This document shows, in pieces, positions 24,697 to 32,737 of a DNA stretch of 64,000 nt. The position numbers were made by a program, and so were the translations under genes. Numbering within the stretch: the stretch's first letter is position 1; each line of letters starts with the position of its first letter. Where the stretch lies: contig DATCEO010000192.1 of assembly GCA_036510065.1 (NCBI GenBank), forward strand, positions 1 to 64,000. The letters run 5' to 3'. The stretch is from DASUBV01 sp036510065. Lineage in GTDB: Bacteria > Actinomycetota > Actinomycetes > Streptosporangiales > Streptosporangiaceae. A model generated the notes under the pieces. That model did not search any database and was not told the origin of the DNA. It worked only from the letters and a program-made list of their open reading frames with translations.

Positions 24697-26022
24697 CTAG
24701 CTGTGCTGCAGGACCTGCTGCGGCTGGTCGGGCACCGCCGGCTGGAGCTGACGGCCCAGCCAGGTCAGCGCCTGCGGCAGCTCCCGCTGCCAGGTGCCGA
24801 AGTTGTGACCGCCCTGGGCCAGGATGAGCGAGTAGCCCCGCATCGGCGGCTGGATCAGCCGCAGGAACGCCCTGGTGCCCGGGAAGGTCTTCTCCCCCAC
24901 CCTGCTGGAGGTGGCCAGCAGCGACACCGGCGGGGCAGGCAGGTGCTCCAGCCTCCAGCCGAGGTCGTTCTCGTGCCGGTAGCCCAGGCTGCCGCCGTAG
25001 AGGTTGCCGGTGGTGCTGTCTCGCACCGCGGCGTAGTAGCCGGCCAGGGACACCGCGGACCGGAACTGGTAGGGGTTCAGCATGGCCAGCTTGGCCGCGC
25101 AGTACCCGCCCGTCGAGTAGCCGATCAGGCCCCAGGCCGCGCCCTGGTGCTCGACCCGGAACGACTGCTCGATCGCGCGCGGCACGTCCTGGGCGAAGAA
25201 CGATTCCACCTGCGGGCCCGCCGGGATGTTGGTGCACTCGGTGTCGCGCGGCATCGCCACCGACACGTTCATCATCACGTAGACGGCCGGCGGCAGCCGC
25301 CCGGCCGCGACCAGGCTCGCCGCCTCGGAGGGCAGCGCGAGTCGCTTGACGATGCTCCAGGACGCACCCGGATACCCGGTGAGCGCCAGCACGACTGGGA
25401 ACCGGGCTCGGGCGTAGGCGCGCTGGAAGTACTGCGGCGGCAGGTAGACGTAGTCGCCGCGGGCGGTGATCCCGGTTCGCTGGCCGATCATCGATACCAG
25501 CAGCAGGCGGCCGACAACGGCGGCGCTCGTGCTGGCGCGCGGCCTCAGGCCGGCGACGTCCGGCCCCGGCGGTCCCAGCGGGAGCGGCGGCGGCAGGCCC
25601 GGCGCGGCGACCGCGCGCGGGCGCAGCCCAGGGCCGAGCGCGGCGTACTGGGGGGCCTCGGCGGGCAGCACCTGACCACCGGGCAGCGGTCCGGGCTCGG
25701 TCATGTTGATGACCAGCGAGCGGGCCCGGCCGCCGGGGCCGCTGCCCGCCGCGCCCGGCCGGTTCGCGGCGGCGGGCACCGCCGGCGGGCTAGCGCCGCC
25801 CAGGAGCTGGACCCAGGAGCCGTAGAAGCCGAAGTAGCCGTTCAGGCAGACCAGGAACGCCGCGATCACGAGCAGCTGGCTGCCCGCGATCAGGCCCAGG
25901 CGGGCCGCGGCGTGGGTGAGGTCCCGGGCAGCCGCCTTGGGCCAGAGCCACACCACGGCGGCCAGCGAGGCCGCGGCAGCGGCGATCATCACGACCTCGA
26001 AGAAGCCGCTGTCCAGTCCCAT
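24697..26022 (-). CDS. Membrane-anchored Ag85-like esterase (PF00756 type)
   Basis: A 441-residue protein. Residues 1-70 hold two to three membrane helices (VVMIAAAAASLAAVVWLW; LLVIAAFLVCLNGYFGFYG). The remainder is an alpha/beta-hydrolase esterase domain: VYLPPQYFQRAYARARFPVVLALTGYPG, the nucleophile in GLIGYSTGGYCAAKLA, and the C-terminal catalytic His in LAQGGHNFGTWQRELP. The family includes S-formylglutathione hydrolases and the mycolyltransferases of the Ag85 complex. The domain is probably outside the membrane, acting on acyl groups of the cell envelope. The next gene upstream is a diverged copy, 12 bases away, so this is a tandem duplication in one operon. Confidence 0.8.
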   Translation of the reverse strand: MGLDSGFFEVVMIAAAAASLAAVVWLWPKAAARDLTHAAARLGLIAGSQLLVIAAFLVCLNGYFGFYGSWVQLLGGASPPAVPAAANRPGAAGSGPGGRARSLVINMTEPGPLPGGQVLPAEAPQYAALGPGLRPRAVAAPGLPPPLPLGPPGPDVAGLRPRASTSAAVVGRLLLVSMIGQRTGITARGDYVYLPPQYFQRAYARARFPVVLALTGYPGASWSIVKRLALPSEAASLVAAGRLPPAVYVMMNVSVAMPRDTECTNIPAGPQVESFFAQDVPRAIEQSFRVEHQGAAWGLIGYSTGGYCAAKLAMLNPYQFRSAVSLAGYYAAVRDSTTGNLYGGSLGYRHENDLGWRLEHLPAPPVSLLATSSRVGEKTFPGTRAFLRLIQPPMRGYSLILAQGGHNFGTWQRELPQALTWLGRQLQPAVPDQPQQVLQHS

Positions 26023-26034
26023 CGCCGCTCCTTC

Positions 26035-27135
26035 CTACCTCGGCCCCGCGGTGAGTGGCGCGGGCGCCCGCAGCACGGCGCCGATCCAGTCCAGGACCGG
26101 GGTCAGCGGCCAGCGGCCAGGCGCCAGGCTGGCCGACGCCACGTGCATCGGGGGCCGGGCCAGGGCCGCGAGCTCGCGGGCCGGACCGAGGCCCGGGGCC
26201 GCCCCGGGGCCGGCGACCAGCACCGAGAGCGGCTGGGGCGGCAGGTGCCGCAGCTGCCACAGCAGGTCGTCTTGCTGGCTCAGCTGAGGGCTGCCCGCGG
26301 CGCCCGGCCCGGGCGGGCGGGCGTAGCTGGCGGGCGGCGCGGCAGCGACCGAGAACACCCCGGAGTCGTCCAGCGCGAGCTGCAGCGCGCAGTAGCCTCC
26401 CGACTGGTCGCCGAGCAGCGCCCACTGGCTGGCCGAGGAACTGGCGGCCGCCGCGGTCTGCAGCACGCGCGGAACGTCCTGGGCGAAGAACGTCTGCGCC
26501 TGGACGCCGCCCGGCTGATTCAGGCAGCCCTGGTCGGACGAGCTCAGCCCGGCGGGCAGGAAGAGCAGGATGGCCGGCGGCAGCCGGCCGGCGGCGATCT
26601 GCGCGGCCGCGGCGGCGGCCAGGCTGAGCGCCCCGTACGGCGCGGAGCGGTCGGCACCCCGGTTACTGATAACGACGATCACCGGGAACAGACGGCGGCT
26701 GGCGCGGCCGCCATATCCGGGCGGCAGGAAGAGATGACCGGACACGGTCAGTCCCGACAGCGCGCCGTGGATCCGGACGCTGTCCAGCCGGCCGCCGACT
26801 CGCGGCAGGCCCGGCACCGTGACGGCGGACCGGCTCAGCACGGTCAGTGAGTCGGCCGGACCGGCGCTGCCGCCCGCCGCGGCGTGCACCGTCCCGCCGC
26901 CGGTGTCGGATCCCGCCAGGTCAGACCAGGAGGAGTAGAAGACCAGCGAGTTGTTGACCAGGACGAACACCAGGCCGAGCACGCTAGCCTGCAGGGCGCA
27001 CAGGCCGATGGCCCGCAGCGCGACCCGGCGCGCGCCGCGGCCCGCCAGCCGCCGCCAGCCGAGCAGGATCCCGGCCAGCAGGACCGTGACCGTCGTGCCC
27101 AGCGCAACCGCCAGTAAGGGGCTCGTCAGTGCCAT
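26035..27135 (-). CDS. Diverged paralogue of the membrane esterase, lacking the catalytic His
   Basis: A 366-residue protein with the same plan as its downstream neighbour: two or three N-terminal membrane helices (TVTVLLAGILLGW; ASVLGLVFVLVNNSLVFYSSW) followed by an esterase-like domain. The nucleophile elbow is kept (ALLGDQSGGYCALQLAL), and FFAQDVPRVLQ matches FFAQDVPRAIE in the partner. At the position of the partner's GGHNFGTW the sequence reads SLAPGRWPLTPVLDWIG, so the catalytic histidine appears to be lost. It is probably inactive or changed in chemistry. The pair could form a mixed complex; that is inference. Confidence 0.72.
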   Translation of the reverse strand: MALTSPLLAVALGTTVTVLLAGILLGWRRLAGRGARRVALRAIGLCALQASVLGLVFVLVNNSLVFYSSWSDLAGSDTGGGTVHAAAGGSAGPADSLTVLSRSAVTVPGLPRVGGRLDSVRIHGALSGLTVSGHLFLPPGYGGRASRRLFPVIVVISNRGADRSAPYGALSLAAAAAAQIAAGRLPPAILLFLPAGLSSSDQGCLNQPGGVQAQTFFAQDVPRVLQTAAAASSSASQWALLGDQSGGYCALQLALDDSGVFSVAAAPPASYARPPGPGAAGSPQLSQQDDLLWQLRHLPPQPLSVLVAGPGAAPGLGPARELAALARPPMHVASASLAPGRWPLTPVLDWIGAVLRAPAPLTAGPR

Positions 27136-27254
27136 CTGATCTGCCCCGCGCGTTCAGGTCTCCAGCGACGCCCCACGGTTCCAGTTCTAACATGAAACGG
27201 ACTTCCGGCCCGAGTCAGTTATTCCCTGCAGGCAGCCCTGGAGCCGGACCCAGG

Positions 27255-27293
27255 CGGGCCCGGCCAGAGCCTGGCTGGCTCTGGCCGGGCCCG
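27255..27293 (-). terminator. Perfect 17-bp stem hairpin
   Basis: The arm CGGGCCCGGCCAGAGCC pairs perfectly with its complement across a 5-base loop. It lies 18 bases after the stop of the duplicated lipoprotein gene and ends the cupredoxin/sigma operon before the esterase pair's start region. Confidence 0.75.
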
Positions 27294-27310
27294 ATGCCGG
27301 CGTGCGGTTG

Positions 27311-28579
27311 TTACGAGGCGAACTTCGATGGCATCGACGAGGCGATGCCCTGGGCCAGGACCGCGCCTGTGCCGGCCATGTGGTCCTCGGCCACCTGCAG
27401 GTTGGCGCTGGCCGCCGGGCTGCCCGCCACGATCGAGTTGATCGCGGTCTCCAGCGTGGTCACGTGCCCCTGCAGGTCCGCTGCCACCGCGGAAGCGGGA
27501 AGCTTGGTCGCGCTGGCGACGAAGGCGGCGAACTGGGAGATGTAGCCGGCCAGGTCCTTCTTAGCCGCGTTGGTCTTCGCGGTGTTCTTGGTGGCCACGC
27601 CCAGGGTGTAGTTGACGAAGAAGCCGATATGGGCGTTCCACAGCTTGAGGAACTGCGTCTTCGCCGCCGGGCCGTAGACGCTGCCGATGGCATCACCGAG
27701 CTGGTTGGTGTTGTCCGACAGCGCGGAGATCGCGCCCTTGACCTCGGGGTTGCTCAGATTGCCGCCGGCGGCCACTGCCGTCTGCACGACGAACGCGGTC
27801 GCGGCGACGTGCTGGATGAGCAGGCCGGTCAGGGCGGCCCGCAGCGTTGAGCTGGCGCCCGTCACGTTACCGGAGATGCTCTTGGAGGTGGCGATGCCCT
27901 TGGCCAGGACCTCGGCCGTGCCGCTCATGTGCATGGCGGCCATCTCGATCTTCTGGCCCGCGTCGGGGCTCTTGGCCACGATCGCGTTGATGGCGGTCTC
28001 CAGCGTCGAGACGTGGCCCTGCAGGTCCGCCGCCACCGCTGAGGCGGGAAGCTTGGTCGCCCCGGCGACGAAGGTACTGAACTGCGTGATGTAGCCAGCC
28101 AGGTCCTTCTTCGCGGTCGCCACCTGGGACTGGCTGTGTCCGGCCACGCCCAGGGTGTAGTTCACGAAGAAGCCGATGTGCGCGCGCCACAGCTTGAGGA
28201 ACTGGGTCTGCGCCGCCGTGCCGTAGACGCTGCCGATGGCCTTGCCGAGTCCCTGGGTGTTCAGGTCCAGGGCGGCCAGCGCCGCCTTGGTCTGCGCGGA
28301 CGTCGCGCCCTTGGTGATCGCCGTCTGCACCACGTTGGCGGTCAGGTCGACGTGCTCGACCAGGAGCTGGTCTAGCCCGGCGTAGAGCTGGGCGGCCGCG
28401 GTGTTGGTCATCGCGGCGGTGCCAGCCGATGGCGTCATCGACGCATGCATGCTGCTGCTCGGCGAGGCCGAGTGCGAGGAGCTGTTGCTTGCGGAGCTCC
28501 CGCTGCTGCCGCAGGCGGTGGCGGCCAGGGCCAGCGCGGCCAGGCCGACACTGCCGCGGATAAGGGTCTTGTTCTGCAT
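27311..28579 (-). CDS. Lipoprotein with two tandem four-helix-type domains
   Basis: A 422-residue lipoprotein: signal peptide with ATAC lipobox near residue 23, then a Ser/His/Met-containing linker (residues 24-58). Two homologous segments of about 170 residues follow. Each has a DLTANVVQTA or AATAFVVQTA helix, GKAIGSVYG/GDAIGSVYG, the near-identical TQFLKLWRAHIGFFVNYTLG/TQFLKLWNAHIGFFVNYTLG, AKKDLAGYI-QF and TKLPASAVAADLQGHV. Similar LW-x-EH-type helical repeats occur in secreted Bacillales proteins annotated with copper amine oxidase names, but no enzyme is demonstrated. Regular His and Met residues and the adjacent cupredoxin gene make metal binding plausible. Confidence 0.7.
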   Translation of the reverse strand: MQNKTLIRGSVGLAALALAATACGSSGSSASNSSSHSASPSSSMHASMTPSAGTAAMTNTAAAQLYAGLDQLLVEHVDLTANVVQTAITKGATSAQTKAALAALDLNTQGLGKAIGSVYGTAAQTQFLKLWRAHIGFFVNYTLGVAGHSQSQVATAKKDLAGYITQFSTFVAGATKLPASAVAADLQGHVSTLETAINAIVAKSPDAGQKIEMAAMHMSGTAEVLAKGIATSKSISGNVTGASSTLRAALTGLLIQHVAATAFVVQTAVAAGGNLSNPEVKGAISALSDNTNQLGDAIGSVYGPAAKTQFLKLWNAHIGFFVNYTLGVATKNTAKTNAAKKDLAGYISQFAAFVASATKLPASAVAADLQGHVTTLETAINSIVAGSPAASANLQVAEDHMAGTGAVLAQGIASSMPSKFAS

Positions 28580-28659
28580 CGAGATCTCACCTTCGGATCG
28601 GGGAAGTCCGTCCGAAAGGTTCGCCGCCAGCGGCGGATCGGTTCAGCCGGCGGCCTCGG

Positions 28660-29487
28660 CTAGGAGGTGACCTGGCCGAGCGCGACCGGGGGCGACGGGT
28701 GCGCCGGGATGGTCCGGCCGGGCTCGAGACTGACGGCGAAGGCCCAGGTGCCGTGGTAGGGAACGGCCAGCGAGCCGATCCGGACGGGCCGGCCGGCGTG
28801 GCCGCGGACGTCGAACGACCCGACGGCCAGCGGGGTGTGCGCGCCGGTGATCTGCCAGAGCACGTAGACGTACCGCGCCTCGTTGTCCGCGGGCAGGCCG
28901 GAGGGGACCAGCCAGACTGTCTGGCCGACGATCATGACCTGGCCGGCGGTCGCGTGGGTGCGCGAGTCGGTCAGCACGACCTGCGGGCACGTCCGGTGAG
29001 TCAGGCAGCTGCCGGCGTGGCCGGCCACCGGCGTGGTCGGGCCGCCGGTCGCTGCCAGGCCGCCCCAGACCGCCCCGCCGGCCACCAGCACGGCGGCCGC
29101 CGCGGCGCTGGCGATGGTGACCAGCCGCCGGCGGTGCTGGTGCTGGCTCCGGTGCCGCGGCTGGCTGCGGGCCTGGTCCGGGTGGTGAGACTCGGCCGGG
29201 TCGCGAGGCTGGGCCCGCCGCGCCGACAGGTCGGTCACCCCGGCGGGGGGCGATTCCGCGATCGCGGCCATGATCCGCTGGCCGAGCAGCGGGCTCGGCT
29301 CGACGGCCGACCAGTCGTCGGCCAGCGCCGCCGCCACTTCCGTGAAGTCACTGAGCGCGTCCCGGCACCGCGGGCAGGTCGCCAGGTGGGCCAGGAACTG
29401 CTGCTCGTCCTCGGGGTCCAGGGCGTGCAGGGCGTAACCGGCGGCCAGCTCATCGAAGTGAGCGTGCTCCTGCGTCGCGTCGGTCAC
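28660..29487 (-). CDS. Anti-sigma factor, RskA-type with zinc-binding ZAS motif
   Basis: A 275-residue membrane anti-sigma factor from a GTG start. The N-terminal cytoplasmic domain has the zinc motif His34-x3-Cys38-x2-Cys41 (HLATCPRC). A basic, His-rich linker precedes one membrane helix near residues 108-132 (IASAAAAAVLVAGGAVWGGL), and the outer domain is the RskA type (GQTVWLVPSGLPADNEARYVYVLW; AVSLEPGRTIP). It overlaps the sigma factor gene by four bases (GTGA), so the two are made together. It should hold the sigma factor inactive until an envelope signal arrives. A longer upstream frame is only a shadow of the sigma gene. Confidence 0.9.
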   Translation of the reverse strand: MTDATQEHAHFDELAAGYALHALDPEDEQQFLAHLATCPRCRDALSDFTEVAAALADDWSAVEPSPLLGQRIMAAIAESPPAGVTDLSARRAQPRDPAESHHPDQARSQPRHRSQHQHRRRLVTIASAAAAAVLVAGGAVWGGLAATGGPTTPVAGHAGSCLTHRTCPQVVLTDSRTHATAGQVMIVGQTVWLVPSGLPADNEARYVYVLWQITGAHTPLAVGSFDVRGHAGRPVRIGSLAVPYHGTWAFAVSLEPGRTIPAHPSPPVALGQVTS

Positions 29488-30107
29488 GGTGCCCCCTCCC
29501 CTGGCAGGCCGGCGAGCGGGGCGAGCCGGAGCCGCAGCCGTCGCATGGCGGCGAACATCCGGGTCTTGACGGTGCCCAGGGGCACGCCGGTGAGCTCCGC
29601 TATCTGACTTTGGGTATATCCCCCGAAGTAGGCCAGCGTCAAAGCCTGGCGCTGTGGCTCGGGCAGTTCCAGGAGCGCGGCCCGGATCTCCGCGGCCTGG
29701 ATCTCGTTCCAGGCGGCGGCGGCCGGATCCTCGCTGGTCGGCGGGTCGACGGTCTGCTGGACCTTCTGGGCATCCTGGCGGCGCTGCTCGGCCGCCTCCC
29801 GGCGCACCATGTCGACGGCCTTGTGATGGGTCAGGCCCAGCAGCCAGCTGCGCACGGTGCCGCGGCCGCGCAGATACGATTCCGGCGCCCGCCACAGGCC
29901 GACAAATGCCTCCTGAACGGCGTCCTCCGCCAGCGTGACGCTCGCGGTAATCTGCCGCGCGAGCCGGTAGCAGGCCGACCCGTGCCGCCGGTACAGGGCG
30001 GCCAGAGCCTCCTGGTCGCCCCCGGCGATCAGGTCCATCAGCGCGGCGTCGGCCGGCTCCGGCGCCTGGCCGCCATCCCCGGCGAATTCTCTCCCGATTC
30101 GCGTCAT
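29484..30107 (-). CDS. ECF-type RNA polymerase sigma factor
   Basis: A 207-residue group 4 sigma factor. Region 2 is at residues 35-95 (ALYRRHGSACYRLARQI, LAEDAVQEAFVGLWRAP) and region 4 at 140-195 (LELPEPQRQALTLAYFGGYTQ, SQIAELTGVPLGTVKTRM). I chose the ATG at 30107 (MTRIGREF) because it gives the usual family length and leaves a 59-base gap to the cupredoxin gene; an alternative start at 30218 would overlap that gene. A GCGAATACC sequence lies 8 bases upstream of this ATG and is repeated upstream of the cupredoxin gene, possibly an autoregulated promoter element. It is paired with the anti-sigma factor downstream. Confidence 0.92.
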   Translation of the reverse strand: MTRIGREFAGDGGQAPEPADAALMDLIAGGDQEALAALYRRHGSACYRLARQITASVTLAEDAVQEAFVGLWRAPESYLRGRGTVRSWLLGLTHHKAVDMVRREAAEQRRQDAQKVQQTVDPPTSEDPAAAAWNEIQAAEIRAALLELPEPQRQALTLAYFGGYTQSQIAELTGVPLGTVKTRMFAAMRRLRLRLAPLAGLPGEGAP

Positions 30108-30166
30108 CACCCTAGGTATTCGCCGCTCGGTGCCCGCCGGATTGGCCGGCCCGGTCGCGAGCCTGA

Positions 30167-30628
30167 TCACGAGACCACGAAGGCACCGACCATGCCGGCA
30201 CTCTGGTGGTACTGGCAATGGAACGCGTAGTGGCCGGGATGCTTGAACGTCACGGTGAAGGAGACGCTGCCCGAGCCGGGGGCGCCGGTCACCGTGGCCG
30301 AGGTCACGCCAAGGCCGGGGATGACGATGTTGTGCGGGTACGAGCCCATGTCCTTGAGGGTGATCTTGACCGTCCCCGTCCGGACATGCACGGTCATCGG
30401 CGCGAACCGCAGCGAGCTGTTGCCCGTGATCGTGACCAACTGGCTGGCGCCGGCCGCCCCGGATCCGCCCGAGCTGGCTGGCGCCGAGCTGGCTGGCGTC
30501 GCGCTGGCTGACGGGCTGGAGCTAGGCGCCGCGGGGGCGGCGCTTGCGCAGCCAGCCAGCGTGATCATGGCCGTTACCACGCCCGCGGCCAGGAATCCCG
30601 GCCAGCGCGGCGTCAGCTTCGGGCTCAT
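30167..30628 (-). CDS. Cupredoxin (type 1 copper) lipoprotein
   Basis: A 153-residue lipoprotein with a signal peptide and lipobox LAGC (Cys27), a Ser/Ala/Pro linker (residues 28-65) and a plastocyanin-like beta domain. The blue-copper ligands are all visible: His99 (SYPHNIV), Cys138, His141 and Met146 (FHCQYHQSAGM). It should carry electrons or bind copper at the outer face of the membrane. The start ATG at 30628 gives a proper signal peptide; a longer frame to 30715 adds unlikely residues. It is the first gene of a same-strand run with the sigma factor, anti-sigma factor and duplicated lipoprotein, which implies the ECF system controls copper or redox functions. Confidence 0.88.
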   Translation of the reverse strand: MSPKLTPRWPGFLAAGVVTAMITLAGCASAAPAAPSSSPSASATPASSAPASSGGSGAAGASQLVTITGNSSLRFAPMTVHVRTGTVKITLKDMGSYPHNIVIPGLGVTSATVTGAPGSGSVSFTVTFKHPGHYAFHCQYHQSAGMVGAFVVS

Positions 30629-31955
30629 CGCGGGCTCCGCATGGACGTCTCGTCTCTCTCGACAGCTTGCTGACAGGGGGTATTCGCAGCATGAGCCGTC
30701 CAGGTTCATGATCATCCGGACCGGGTTCCGTATCTGCCCGGCGGCCGGGCCGGGCCAGGTACAGGGTGATGCCCAGGCCCGCGATCATCGGAGTCCACCA
30801 GGTCCAGGGGCCCCGCCAGGTGAGCTGGGAGGCGAAGGTGAGCGTCGCCGCGACGAGGGCCGTCGCGATGAGGCGGGACCAGCTCCTGGCTGCCGTTATC
30901 AGGGCGACGGCCAGCACGGGCCACAGATAGTAGGCCACCATCACGGGCTCGAACACCGAGCGGAGCGCCAGCGTCACCGCCACCCACCACAGCAGCTCCT
31001 GGAGGGTTCCCGCGCCCCACGGCGCACAGTCCCTGGCCGCCCGCCAGCCGCGCCCGGCGGCGACGGCGCAGCCGCAGGCCACCAGGATGGCCAGCACCCG
31101 GGCCGGCCCGGAGGCCACCGCGCCATGGGCCAGCCGGGGAGCCAGGAACAACCAGGGAGTGGGATGGTCGATGGCGGGCCAGTTGGGCTGGCGGGTCACG
31201 GCGCTGACGGTGGCGCTCCAGTTCGCTGCGGCGGCGGCGCCCAGCAGCAGCACCCCGGGGACAGCGGCCCTGGTCAGGAAGCCGGGCAGGCGCCCCGGCC
31301 GGATCGCCATCACGATGACGGGCAGCGCCAGCAGCACGAGCGGCTGCACGGCGGCCGCCGCGCCGATCAGCCACGCGGACCGGGCCTGCCGGCCCCGCGA
31401 CAGCGCCAGGATGCCGTACAGCAGCAGGCCCACCGCGACGGCGTCCTCGGGGTGACCCCAGCGCACCGAGACGCCCCACAGGGCCACGGCCCCCGCGGCG
31501 GCCAGCAGCGCCCGCCTGGGCCGGGACACGCCCAGCTGCTCGGCCAGGGCATCGGCGGCGAACAGCGCCACGGCGGAGATAGCGGTCTCGTAGGGCCCGG
31601 CCAGCAGCCAGGCACCCGGATGCGGGTTGTGCGGGCCCTGAATCTGGAGCGAAAGTCCCGCCGCGTCCAGGATGGCGACGACCGGGACGAGGATCATGGC
31701 CGCGCCGGGAAAGCCGACCAGCCGGGTCGGGCGCGTATACAGGCCGCCGAGGTGCAGGTGCCAGAGCCGCTGCGCCGCGACCATCGTCCCCCACAGGTCG
31801 TCGGGCAGGGACCAGGCTGACTTGCCGACCAGGCCAGGTCCCCACCAGACCGTATCCGCCATCCCGACGAGCACCAGGCCGATGGTGGCCAGCAGCGGGA
31901 ACAGCCGCCGGGCCAGCCACGGCCGGGGTCCGCTGAGGTGTCCCGGCTGGCTCAT
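30522..31955 (-). CDS. Polytopic membrane protein, possibly GT-C/GT87-like
   Basis: A 478-residue protein with about ten to eleven membrane helices from residue 14 to about 410, and a charged C-terminal tail. The segment near residues 30-60 (ADTVWWGPGLVGKSAWSLPDDLWGTM) sits at the outer face after the first helix, and HPHPGAWLLAGPYETAISA-like NPHPGAW-PYETA follows. Such architecture occurs in polyprenol-sugar-dependent (GT-C) mannosyltransferases, but I see no certain catalytic signature. The start is the ATG at 31955, 11 bases after rpiA. Its frame runs 107 bases into the cupredoxin gene in another frame before a stop, which is an unusually long same-strand overlap. Confidence 0.65.
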   Translation of the reverse strand: MSQPGHLSGPRPWLARRLFPLLATIGLVLVGMADTVWWGPGLVGKSAWSLPDDLWGTMVAAQRLWHLHLGGLYTRPTRLVGFPGAAMILVPVVAILDAAGLSLQIQGPHNPHPGAWLLAGPYETAISAVALFAADALAEQLGVSRPRRALLAAAGAVALWGVSVRWGHPEDAVAVGLLLYGILALSRGRQARSAWLIGAAAAVQPLVLLALPVIVMAIRPGRLPGFLTRAAVPGVLLLGAAAAANWSATVSAVTRQPNWPAIDHPTPWLFLAPRLAHGAVASGPARVLAILVACGCAVAAGRGWRAARDCAPWGAGTLQELLWWVAVTLALRSVFEPVMVAYYLWPVLAVALITAARSWSRLIATALVAATLTFASQLTWRGPWTWWTPMIAGLGITLYLARPGRRADTEPGPDDHEPGRLMLRIPPVSKLSRETRRPCGARDEPEADAALAGIPGRGRGNGHDHAGWLRKRRPRGA

Positions 31956-31965
31956 GCGGCCGGGC

Positions 31966-32658
31966 TCAGGCGGACATGGCGGGCCAGCGGGGAATGTCGA
32001 TGCGCTCGACATCCTGGCCCCGGCCCACCAGCACGGTCGACACCATCTCGGGCGGGAACAGGCCATGCCCGATGACCCCCGGCGTGCCCGCCAGCCAGGC
32101 GGCCAGGACCGCGGGGTCCTCGAAGGGCCCCTCGTAGTCGGCGATGATCCCGCCGTCGGGGCTCCGCGGAACGTCCCGGCGCCGCGGCACCGACCCAAGC
32201 CGGTGCATGGTCGCCGCCAGCCCGAACGCGAGCAGCTCCACTGGCACGGGCGGATGGAGCCGGGGCACGGGCTTGCTGGAGTCGGCGATCACCACGAAAC
32301 GGTCGGCCGCTGCCGCCACCACCTTCTCCCGGGTGTGCGCGCCGCCGCCGCCCTTGACCAGCCAGCCGTCGGGGGCGACCTGGTCGGCTCCGTCGATCGT
32401 CATGTCGAACCGCTCGATGTCGCCGAACGGCTCGACGTGCAGGCCCAGCGCGCGGGCCGCCTCCTGCGTCCGGGGTGAGGTGGCCACGCAGCGCACCGAC
32501 AGCCCCCGCCTGGCCAGCGCCGGCAGCAGGTGAGCCACCGTGCTCCCGGTGCCCAGGCCCACGGTCATGCCGTCCTCGACGAGCGCGGCCGCCGCGGCCG
32601 CGGCGACCTCCTTCTCCCGCTCGAGGTCCGCTGCGCTGGAGTCCGGGGCGCTGGCCAT
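31966..32658 (-). CDS. rpiA: Ribose-5-phosphate isomerase A
   Basis: RpiA interconverts ribose 5-phosphate and ribulose 5-phosphate in the pentose phosphate pathway. The 230-residue protein matches the usual length and shows VGLGTGSTV (phosphate binding, near residue 33), DMTIDGADQV near 85, LVKGGGGAHTREKVVA near 99 with the catalytic Glu and Lys region, and DSSKPVPRL near 126. Its upstream box TACGGT, 6 bases before the ATG, suggests a leaderless transcript. A membrane protein gene follows 11 bases after its stop and may be co-transcribed. Confidence 0.93.
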   Translation of the reverse strand: MASAPDSSAADLEREKEVAAAAAAALVEDGMTVGLGTGSTVAHLLPALARRGLSVRCVATSPRTQEAARALGLHVEPFGDIERFDMTIDGADQVAPDGWLVKGGGGAHTREKVVAAAADRFVVIADSSKPVPRLHPPVPVELLAFGLAATMHRLGSVPRRRDVPRSPDGGIIADYEGPFEDPAVLAAWLAGTPGVIGHGLFPPEMVSTVLVGRGQDVERIDIPRWPAMSA

Positions 32659-32664
32659 GGTGCC

Positions 32665-32670
32665 ACCGTA
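32665..32670 (-). promoter_or_regulatory. -10 box TACGGT, leaderless start of rpiA
   Basis: On the minus strand TACGGT ends 6 bases before the ATG at 32658. Confidence 0.5.
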
Positions 32671-32737
32671 TCCGGGACGGTCCGGCGAGGGCAGGATCCT
32701 CCGGTTTAGCCGCGCCGTCGGTTAGCCGCGCCGCCGG

